A stretch of 64,000 bases of DNA, from positions 186,001-250,000 of the forward strand of contig BDSL01000008.1 in the NCBI GenBank assembly GCA_003116995.1. The letters run 5' to 3'. Positions 20,985 through 31,000 of this stretch are shown one piece after another. The notes under the pieces are model-generated. The model was not told where the DNA came from and did no database searches. It was given only the letters and a program-made list of their open reading frames with translations. Positions within the stretch are counted from its first letter, which is position 1; every line of letters starts with the position of its first letter. This DNA comes from Yamagishiella unicocca (Eukaryota > Chlorophyta > Chlorophyceae > Chlamydomonadales > Volvocaceae). Position numbers and translations under genes: made by a program.

Positions 20985-23900
20985 CTACGCGGGCGGCGGC
21001 GGCGCGCGGGTTGTCTTGACGACCGCCGCCGCCGTCAGCGACCTCGCCTCCTGCGTCGCCGCCATCGAGGCCGTCAGCGTCCCCACCGCGGCCACGTGTG
21101 TGGTCCTGCTTCCAGCTCGAGGTAGCGGCATGTCGACCGGCTGCCACTCGCAGCAGCGCGCTGCCGCAGGCGGCGGCGGCGGCGACAGATGCTGCTGCTG
21201 CAGCATTTGGTGGCTGAAGCTGTGGCGCTGGTATTGCTGCTGGTTTTGCTGCTGGTATGGCTGTTGGTGTGGCTGTTGGTATTGCTGTTGGTATTGCTGT
21301 TGGTATTGCTGCTGGTGTGGCTGCTGGTATGGCTGCGATGCGCCGCCGCCGCTGCGGAAGATCGCGGCGTTGGAGCACGAGCCCCGGCTGAAGCCCCCCG
21401 CAGCCGCCATCGGAGACGCCGCAGCGGCAGATGCAGGGGACGCGTCGCCGCCAGCTGCAGCAGCTGCTACTGCAGCGCCCCCCACCCCAGCGTGGTTGCC
21501 GCTGCCCCTCCGGCTGCCCACCGCCCGGCGCCGGCCGCTGCGGGAGCGATTCGCGATCTCACCAAACAGCATGCGCACAATCTCCTCAAAGGAGGGCCGC
21601 TTGGTTGGGTCCGGGTCCATGCAAGCCTGGCCGATGCGGGCGACCCCTGGGTCGATCCACTCAGGCCAAACCAGCTGAAGCTCACCCGTCGCCAGCCCCA
21701 CCAGCAGCTGCGCTGGCCGAAGCTCCTGAGAGGAGCGGGGCGGGAGTCGGAGGGATCGGGTTGGGGGTGTCGGTTGTGTTTGGGGGGTCAAGTACGGCAT
21801 CGTATGGTCGTTAGCGCAGTGTGCGAAACTAGGATCTCGTGGTTGGCAACAACGGTACAGCCGCGGCATGGGTTTGATAATAACGCAAGGGCTTAGAGGA
21901 TTGCCTCCGTCAACAGCCGTTACCTGTCTGATGCGCCACTGAACCCGCTGTTCATGGCCTAACAATTCGAACATCCCCTCCTGGGCGGCGCTTTTCCGTG
22001 AAGGTCTCGTTCCGTCAAAACAACACCCCGGTTAACAAGAGGCCGGCACGCGCCCTGACTGGCTTGCTAATGCCGCAAAGATATGCTCCGCACCCCGCCG
22101 CGCGCTCCCCTCCGTCAGCGAATGCCCTCCTGCCCCTATCAGCGAATGCCCTCCTGCTCCTATCAGCGAATGCCCTCCTGCCCCTATCAGCGAATGCCCC
22201 CCTGCCCCTATCAGCGAATGCCCCCCTGCCCCTATCAGCGAATGCCCCCCTGCCCCTATCAGCAAATGCCTCCCTCGCCCTCCCCCTCGAACGCCCTGCC
22301 GCCTGCTCTTGCCTGGTGCGGTGGCCGCCCGGTACACATGTGCCATAGCACCGCGCCGAACGAGTACACGTCCGCCTGCTTGAGGGTGCCCCGACCCGTC
22401 AGCACCTCCTGCGCCGGGGCGGAGGGGCACACGGGGGGTTGATAAGAGAATCCGCGAATCCACGGCCGCGGCACGCGGGGGGTTTGATAAGAGAATCCGC
22501 GAATCCACAGCCGCGGCACGCGGGGGGTTTGATAAGAGAATCCGCGAATCCACAGCCGCGGCACGCGGGGGCCGAGACGTCCCGGTTGCACAACGTAGGT
22601 AGACACTAGCTGGCGCATAGCCTAAGGACATGTGGTTGCGTTGCACGCGGGGGCGGCGGCGGCGAGGGCGGGCGAAGGTGAGGCGGCGCTAAGCCGCAGG
22701 AGTTCGGCGGGTTCTCGTTGCGACGTGACAGCGGGGCAGCGGTGCGGCAGGGTTGCATTCCTCCGTCACCGCGCCTGAATGGCGCAGCACGCAGACGTCG
22801 CTGGAGGGCCCAGGCGCTCCGAAACTGCACCCCCCATACACACCCCGCCCCGAGCTTCCGTCTACACGAAACACCACTGAAAGCAGCACGCCTTCCGCAA
22901 CCACCATCCCTCCCGCTCCCTCCGCCGCGTGTCCCAAGCCTTTTCCTCCAAGATTCTACTCCTTTTTACGTGCCGACGCACGGGTCTCTTCTCAACCCCC
23001 GCCGCCGCCGCACCGGTGCCATGTACACCAGCGTGCCCCATCTGGAGGTGTCTGCCGGCAGACAGTCCCCGGTGCTGGTGGGGTTGGTCAGACCAAAGTC
23101 ACTGATCCTGCAGTTGAAGCCCCGCCGGGAGGTGGCGGTGCTGCAACCGGGAGGGCCGGGTGGTGGCGGCGTTCGTGTCAGTTAAGGGGCTTGGTGGGGA
23201 CGGCTGGAACTCCAAGCAGGCGCGCAACGGGGGGAAGTCAGGATGGTGGTGAGCCGCACAAGCAGTACCAACGGCACTTCGCCAGCGCTTCAACCCGTCA
23301 GGATGGTGGTGAGCTGCACAAGCAGCACCAACGGCACTTCGCCAGCGCTTTAACCCCCGGAGTCCTCTGACGTCCAATTGTATGTACCAAAAAACGGTTT
23401 CCTAATCGGCTTCCTACCACACGCGCGTTCCTACCACACACCCCGGAGGTGGGCCGGCTGTCCTGCAGTTGCGGTCACCAGGCACCAGGCTCTCCACCTA
23501 CACCCGTGCGTGTGCTTCGCCCCTTTCCCTGGTATAGGAGTGTGCTTCGGCGGTCCTTCCGTTAGGGCAGGCTTAGCTGCCCTTGGCCAGCGCCAGGCCC
23601 GGCCAGATACGATGTAAACACACGCACATACGCGCGAGCGTCAAACCAACGCCTCAGCACACCGCCGCCGCACCTCTTGAGCAGCACGTTCTTGGGCGTC
23701 AGGTCGCCGTGTGCCAGGTTGAGGCTGTGCAAGTACGACATCCCCTGCGCCACCTCCACCGCGCACCGCAGCAGCACCGCAAGACGACCGCTGGCGGCGG
23801 CGGCAGCGGCGGCGGCGCCTTCGCCGGCGGGGAAATCCAGCGCCGCCGCCGCCCCCTGCGGCGTCACCGGCGTCCTCGGCGCCAGAAGCGTCCAGCCGAA

Positions 23901-26900
23901 CGGCGGTGACCGGGGCGGTGTCGACGGCTGGCCGCCCTGGGCAGCTCGGGGTAGGCTTCTGTTGACGCCGTGCACGGACGAGCACGGAGACATCGCCATG
24001 GGCATCGAGTTGCGGGAGCAGGTGTAGAGGTTCTGCGGGCTGGCGCTGGCGCCGGCGGCGGCGCAGCCGCTGCCGTACAGGTCCGTCGGCAGGACGGAGG
24101 AGTCGGAGTTCAGGCCGACCATTTCGCAGGGGACAAAGGGGCCCGATGTGTGGGCCATAGGGCCCGAGGACGCGCCGCCATGGAGGCCGCTGTAGTAGTC
24201 GGCGGGGGGCCCATGAGACGCGGCCGCGGCCTCGCCGCCGCCGCCGCCGCCGCGCAGGAGGTTTCTGGGGGCCAGCCCAGATCGGCGCAGCGAGGGGTGC
24301 GCGTGCTGCGAGGGGTGCGCGTGCTGCGCCAGCGACGTGAACTCGTCGTGCAAGGTGCCGCCATCGCACCTACGGGGGGTTTCGGGATTTAGGGTTTTGG
24401 GAGAGCAGGGAGGCGGTGTTAAGGGTTGCAGGGCGGGACCGAGGCCCGGCAGCGTCTCCGCCGTGTCCGCCGTCAAAGAACGCGGAAAGGGACCGCGGGA
24501 GGGCGGCGCCCCCGGACACACCCGTAGCTCCGAGACCGCTGTGTTCCTCGGCCTGCACCGCCGCAGTCCACGCCTCCACCCCGGCCCCTCGCGCCCGCCC
24601 GCCTCCCCCCCTCACCCCCGCTCACCACTCCATGATGATGGTCGTGAGGAACTTGCCAGGAGTCGCCCCCAGCCTCAGCAGCTCCTCCCGCAGCGCCGCC
24701 GCCTGGTCGCCAGCGTCCAACTCCAGCAGTATCGACTCAGTCGCGTCGCCCCACCACGCTATGCTGGACGCCCGGCAGGAATTCCTCTCGCCCGCCGGTG
24801 TGGCCGCCGCCGCCGACCCGTACAGCGTCACAGTGGGCGTCTGCGGTGAGGCGGCGCCACGGCGAGCCGCCGCCGGGCCGCCGGCGGCGGTGGCCAGCGG
24901 CGACGCTGCGTCTGCTCCATCGCCGTGGGCTGCGGGATCGCCGCCGCCGGCGGAGAGCCTCAGGCCGCGAGACTCCCGTCGGGTCATGCTGGACGGGGCT
25001 GGTGCGGAAATTGGCGCCGGGCAGCACATGGGGGCCGGCGGGGAGGCGTGCGGTAACAACACGCCGTTGCGCAGGTCCAGTACTGCCGGCGCCGGCGGCG
25101 GCGAGGCCTTGTCGGCGTCCGTCGCGGTAACAACCTCCAAACGCCGCTGGTAGCGGTCGCTGATCGCGCTGGAGGCTGCGGCCGTGAGCAGCATCAATGC
25201 GTCCCTGGTGCCGCAGCGGTCGTGCCCGTCGGCATCGCCGGTGACCGGCGACAACGGTGGCGCGGAGGCGGTCCCTCCGCCAGAGGGCGCGACGGCGCCG
25301 CCAGTCGTGGCTGACGCAGCAGCGTATCGGGCCATGTGCCCGACCACCGCTGCTGCTGCGGCAGCTGCGGATGCCGCCGCTGCATCAGCAACTTTAGATG
25401 ACGACACCGGCACCAGCGAGCCTTCCGGCGCCGCAGCCTCGCTGTGCCGCAACCCCTGCTCCCCGCCAGCGCTGCTGCGCTGACCCTGCTGCTGCTCTTG
25501 TTCCTGTTCCTGCAGCTGCCTCTGAATGCGCTGATTTTGGTTTCGGTGCTGCTGCATGGCCGAGGCCCCCAGCCCGATGGCCGGGCTCGAACCGAGGCAG
25601 AGCAGTGGCGCCTGGGAGTGCGTCACACGGAGAGGCGCCGGCGGTGTGGCAGCGGGTAGCAGGTCCAGGTCCTGGTCGGTGATGCGGGTGATGTTGATCG
25701 CTGCGGGCGTGGGCGGGTCGGGGGGTGAGCGTGGGTGCGGGAGGGAGCAGGCCACGGTTGCGAGGTGGCTTGCATGTCGCAAGGGGGGTTAGAAAAAAGG
25801 CCCGGTTACTCGACGTATATAAGTAAGTATTATATACTTACTTATATACTTATATACTTACTTATATACTTATATACTACCTAGCTATATATATTTCAGG
25901 CACCTGGTTGCGCGCGCATGCTGGATTGACTGTCGCAAGAGGGTTTCGAGATGACCCGTGGATGCAAGGAAAAACGTTCCGAGGCGCATGCTGGAGAAAC
26001 TGGGTGAGGAAAAGACGGAGATCGCAAGAGGGGAAGAGGGCGCGGCGCGGGGACGAGGGGGTCGTCTTAAGGCGAGATTAAGCGCAAGGATTACGGCAGA
26101 CGAATGGTAGCCAGCTAAAGACGAGCTATGGGGAGGGCAGTCCGTGTTGTAAACATGCGAGCGTGAAGCCCCATCCCGTACCAAGGCGGCTCCCTCGCGG
26201 GGCCCCTCCTGCCTTTCGTCTGTGACGCAATCCCTGCTTCCTCTGACCCTCCTCCCTAATCCCGCCTTACAGTAGCACTGCACCACGCAAGGGTGCGACA
26301 CAATGCGGGAGCACACCGCCTCCCGAGTGGTGGCACGCAGCTCGTCGACAGAGGTCGACACCTAGGGGGCCAAGGCGGAGGGGTCCGACGCAGCAGCGGC
26401 GACACAACAGATGGTTTAGGAAGGCAAACGGTGGGTCGGATGCATGTGTTGGATGGATTTCCGCCAGCGGTGATGAGCGCGCGCGTATGCGAGAGCAATA
26501 GTGAACAAGCGAACGGCGAGGAGGCCCGCAGCCGGGTCAGTGTACGGTTATCGTTGGTGCTGGGAAGCTCCGGGCATGAGCATGGGCGTTGCGGAGTGGG
26601 TGAAAGGTTGGGCAACATGCAATCTCGCTGTCGGTTCTCAAACAGGTCAGCTCTCACCGGCGCTAACCCTCCCCTTTCCTACACCAACCCACCCACCCAC
26701 CAAAAATTTGATTGCGACCGTTGTCGTGCGCCAGCGACATTTCCAGGTCGTTCCTCCCGCGCCCGAACCCAGCCTCTCCTCCAGCTGTATCTCTGACAGC
26801 AGGGTGCGAAATGGCACGAGCGCCAGCGCATGCGATTCTCCATGTTGGCCGCTTGTGTGGCTTTGGGGCCGCATGACTGGCGGGGGGAACGGCGGGAGGG

Positions 26901-27625
26901 TGCACGGCAGCTTAGCAACAGCACAAGCTGGCGGGATGAACGCGTGGCATTAGGGGGGCGATCGCATAGGTGTGGTAGCGCATGGCGCCTGCGATGGCGG
27001 TCGGCGGGACGTGCGGGGATGCGTGCAGTTGCTTAGGAGGCGTGTCAAACGCATTGCGGGCTCACCGCAAGGGCGTTATGGCAGGCCATGCATTTCCTAA
27101 CCACATGTAACTGGTGGGCAGTGCATGGGTACAGGTAGATCCGGGATGAGGTGGATCCAAGGTCGGCATCGGAGAGGTAGGGTTCACCGCGCCAAAAGCG
27201 CACGAAAAAGTTGCGACGGGTCATGACAGCTTATGGCAGGCGCCTGGTTAGAAGCTCAACAGGTAGCATTGCAGTTCTTTATTCGATAGTGGGAACCAGG
27301 TCAGGAGGCCATCAAAGTTGCCAAATTCCTCGGTGAGGGGGGTGGTCGTTTCATTATCGGGAGGCCCCACTTTGCGGCCTACGCCCAATTTATTCTTACC
27401 TGCAGCAGCCTCTCTAAGCAGAGCGTCAACATCGACTGCGGGTTGCGTTGCGCTATCGTTGGCATGGAGATGCGACGGGGAAGGCGTTGTCTCTTCGCCA
27501 TAAGCAGCGGACGCGCTCTCTTGATCGCTACACGTCTTCAATTTAATTTCTTCTTTGGGGTCCCCGCCTGCTAACCGAGCCTCTCGGTCTTTCGGGCCAC
27601 ATAGCCCGCAGAGGCCGAACAGCAT
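20985..27625 (-). CDS. TKL-type Ser/Thr protein kinase with two large insertions (8 exons, 1047 aa)
   Basis: Exons on the minus strand: 27625-27400, 26792-26701, 26361-26271, 25700-24626, 24369-23674, 23140-23014, 22408-22313, 21725-20985. Phases agree and the sum is 1048 codons. Kinase landmarks: Gly loop LGSGAGGTTW (about 83-92), VAIK Lys104, helix-C Glu120, SHPCVVQCY, hinge IIMEWCDGGTL (about 493-501), catalytic loop HGDLTPKNVLLK (Asp717, Asn722), DFG 741-743, WGTLVYMAPE across an exon junction, DVYSFGAVLW, and MDPDPTKRPSFEEIV. HGD replaces HRD, so it is a non-RD kinase, as is common in algal TKL kinases. About 345 Ala-rich residues are inserted after beta4, and about 190 between the hinge and helix E. 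The C-terminal tail is Gln/Tyr- and Ala-rich. Intron 7 uses a GC donor. The start ATG begins MLFGLCGLCG. Substrates are unknown. Confidence 0.9.
22116..22270. repeat. 24-bp minisatellite, about 6.5 copies
   Basis: CAGCGAATGCCCTCCTGCCC-type units at 22116, 22140, 22164 and so on, inside the GC-AG intron 7 of the TKL kinase gene, shortly after its 5' splice site. Confidence 0.95.
22433..22575 (-). repeat. 45-bp repeat, 3 copies, of the GGATTCTCTTATCA type
   Basis: TTTGATAAGAGAATCCGCGA units at 45-bp spacing. They end about 25 nt before the acceptor of intron 6 of the minus-strand TKL kinase gene. Confidence 0.9.
23238..23357. repeat. 60-bp direct repeat, 2 copies
   Basis: Units begin TCAGGATGGTGGTGAG at 23238 and 23298, in intron 5 of the TKL kinase gene. 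Confidence 0.9.
25815..25849. repeat. Perfect AT-rich hairpin (16-bp arms, 3-nt loop)
   Basis: GTATATAAGTAAGTAT is followed by TAT and then its exact reverse complement. It lies in an AT-rich tract (25815-25893) inside intron 3 of the TKL kinase gene, which is otherwise GC-rich. Confidence 0.95.
25940..26010 (+). repeat. Intron-edge dispersed repeat, divergent copy
   Basis: TTTCGAGATGACCCGTGGAT, then GGCGCATGCTGGAGAAACTG, in intron 3 of the TKL kinase gene and antisense to it. Confidence 0.65.
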
Positions 27626-28074
27626 TATGTATTCAATGATACGTACAAATCGTTGACCATCGTTGTTGTTGCTGATAGCTACGGAGCAAGTTCTGTGACA
27701 CCCATAACGAAGTACGCAGTATGGCAATTGTGCCGTAATGTTGTACTACATTCGCACTGCTCGGCTGCTCGCTTTTGGTATTCCAGCGCTTATCGCACGC
27801 CAATATGTGTCGGTCAACTGGCACGCCATCACCATACAGGCGGCCAGGGGCATGCTTTAGGTTCGATTAGTGTTCGCAGCTGCCTGCCAGACCTCAACCT
27901 CACCTCTATGCCACCTTCTGATATGGTTTGCACTGTTGCATGTTTTCTGTATATTAGGAAAAGCGTTGATATCCGCAGTGCAGCACACCCACGAAATGTG
28001 ACGCTGCATTTTGCTTGACTACACTGCTGGTTTGGCTGGCTGTTATTTACGAGCAGCTTGCTGGTTGTAAAGGA
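27626..28074. promoter_or_regulatory. Divergent promoter region between two kinase genes
   Basis: 449 bp separate the start codons of the minus-strand TKL kinase and the plus-strand PH-domain kinase. It is less GC-rich than the flanking coding DNA and must hold both promoters, unless untranslated 5' exons extend further. I cannot name a specific motif. Confidence 0.5.
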
Positions 28075-31000
28075 ATGAGCCAGCAGGTTGAGTCTAGTAT
28101 AAGCGTGCCGGCGCCTATTCCAAGTGTGCGGGCGCTGCAGACGAGCCCAGAGGTTGGTTCGGTTCAGGGTAGTAAGGTGCATTGTGCTGAACATTTGGTA
28201 GGGATGGACTCCTTTGTACCATTTTTGCCTTGAGTCGCCGGAAGCCTCGTCACTGAGTAAGCAAATCTCCGGTTCAGTACTGTTTGGGTCTGCATTTGTG
28301 TTACACCTCTGGTACCGGGCAATGGGACCTGGCGTTGGAGATGCACACACTGTAACACTTGTGCTACGGCGGCGATGGTCCTCTTATTTTGATGCTGTAG
28401 GTGCTAACACCTGTCCGCCACGGTTTCCTTTGGAAGCGGTCGCGATTATTCAAAACATGGATATCACGTTGGTTCCAGCTGGACGATACTGGCTTTCTGT
28501 ACGCGGTGTCACCCAAGGTGCGGAGGGGTGGGGGGAACAGGTCGCTGCTGTGTGGACCCCACGGATCAGCCCACGCCGCTGATGAAGCTGCCAACAAAAC
28601 AGGAGCTTGCACGCCTACCCTATCGACACAGTATGTATGCGCACTTGCACACGGCTTACTGTGTGCCGTGTTTTCTTACGCGCAAATAGTCGAGCTGGGA
28701 TACACCTCTTGCCATGCAAGCGCATCCCAGGGGCCACACTTACCTGACATCGGCGTTACGTGCGTTTCGCTGGAGCGACATTAACACGGGCACGAGAGGC
28801 TGTCCACGCATGGGCCGGCGCGCCACGCATGGGAGAGCTGCACCCACTTCGCTGCTCGCCGACCCAATTGCCTGGTTTTCATACCCCAGCATGGTACACT
28901 AGCAGTCTTGCATCGACCACCGCCAGATATCTTGTTCTCGTGTTTCCACACTATACGACTTACACAGTTTTCACTGCCAAAGAACGGCCAGGGCCCGCGT
29001 TCCCTTGTAGACCCTTTCCCACGCAAGCGCCCCTACGATGCGCCTAGTTGCTTCCAGACTGCGTAAGACCCGTCTGCCCCCCTCACGAGCATGATGTCAA
29101 ACCGGCATTCGTACACCGCGCGCGACACCTTCCCTAGCCCTGCATGCTACCACCACCACCACCACCGCCACGCCCTCCCCTTGTGACCCGAACCCACACC
29201 ACCACCACTCGCGCCTCAGCCCCGCGCCCGTGACCCACATCGACAAACGCACCCGCCGCCCCGCCCTGCGCCACTCACAGGTCATCAAGCGAGAGGGCCA
29301 GCCCGTGCTCCCCAGCCAGGTGAGGGACGTGCTGCCGCTGCCGCCGCAGCGCTACCGCAACGGCGCCACCATGTACGGCGTGCGGGTCGTCAGCGTCAGC
29401 GGCGCCGCCAAGGACATCTACACCGACGACCGCACGGCGTTGGACGCCTGGACGCTCGACCTGGCGCGGTCCTCCCAGACCGCCCGCGAGATGAGCAGGA
29501 AGAAGGCCGTGGCGGCGGCCGCCGCCGGGCCGCAGCTGCTGCTGCTGCCGCCGCCGGCGCGGCCGCCGGGCTCCCTGGGCGAGCTGCACCTGGCGGATAT
29601 CTGCGAGACGGACTGGTCTCACATGCTGGGCTCTGGGCTGTTTGCGTGCGTGCTGCGAGCCCGCATGCACGTCACGGGCGAGGCGGTGGCGGTCAAGATA
29701 GTCAAGGCGGAGGCGTTCCGGGAGTACGGCGACATCATTCAGCGCGAGGCGGCGGTGTGGGCGGCTGCGGGGTCGCACCCGCACGTGGTGCAGCTCAAGC
29801 AGACGCTGCGGTCGTCGGAGAGGATGTACTTCATCGCAGGTGGGGGCTTGCAAGGAAAACCCAACCCGTGTACGAAGGAAAACCCAACCCGTGTACGAAG
29901 GAAAACCGTTTAGGGTATATAGAGACGTTTTTCGAGGAGCATGCTGGGGAACCTGGTTGAGGACACCGAAGTCGGAGGTCGCATGTCGACCTGCGGCGGC
30001 TAAGCGAAATCGGCGGCGGCATCTAGGCGAACGGAAGCGAGGACCCCACGGGGCGCCAGGAAACGTCTTGCGAAGCCGGTTGGTTTTGGGCGCTGGCGGG
30101 AGAACTGGGGGAGTTGGCGAGCGATGGGACCAGGTGGGGGGTCGGGGCGGGGGGCCAGGCATAGCCGGGCGAGGCGGGGCACGTCCACGACCGCGCTGGC
30201 AGGTCCCAGGTTCGAGCCGGTAGCGCCTGGTGTCCGTGTGGTCCCGGGTCGTTGAGATGCCGCACGCCGGGTTCGAGGCCGGCGTGCATGACCCTCCGCC
30301 CGCACACAGCTCGGCCCACGCGTCGGGCACCCTGTCCAAAAGCTTGCACACGTTCTGCGCGGCATCCTTTCTGTGGCGGAGCATTTTTCCTCTTAAGTTT
30401 CCACGTCGGTAACCCCAGTCGATATCAACGGCCCCCGCCGCCTTGCGGCCTGGGCCCAGCCCGACAAGCCGGCCCGATGTCTCCGTAGTTAGCTATCGGT
30501 AGTCTCACCATGCCCGCGCTGCCACCCCGACCCAGATTTCGAAGCCTTCCATGTAGTGGTACACCTGCCGTGCGCCGCCGTGTAGACCCGTGGGACGCGC
30601 CCACCCCCCGCGCGCCCTGCCCCGAAATGTCGTGTAACCGGTCTGTATGCCCCACCTGCCTCGCAGAGCTGTGCGAAGGGGGCGGCCTCGTCGATCGGCT
30701 AGCCGGCAGTGCCACGTACTGCGAGCGCGAGGTGGCGTGGCTGGCGCGGCAGCTGCTTGCCGCCGTACAGCACCTGCACGACAACGCCATCATACACATG
30801 GACATCAAGCCAGAGAATGTCGTCTTTGCCACCAGGTGGGTTTCGGAGCTAGGTGGGTTTCGGAGCTAGGTGGGTTTCCGAGCGTCCGTGCTGTGGCAGG
30901 TGGGACGCGGAATGGTCCTGCGTAAGGGGAAGTGTGTGGTGGGGGGCGCAAGCCTCTGATTGCGGGCGGTCGAAGCACACCGGCAGAGAGGCGCACGCTA

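Noticed and set aside
30195..30225. tRNA B-box-like GGTTCGAGCC
   Set aside because: No matching A box, acceptor stem or cloverleaf could be drawn. It lies in an intron of the PH-kinase gene.
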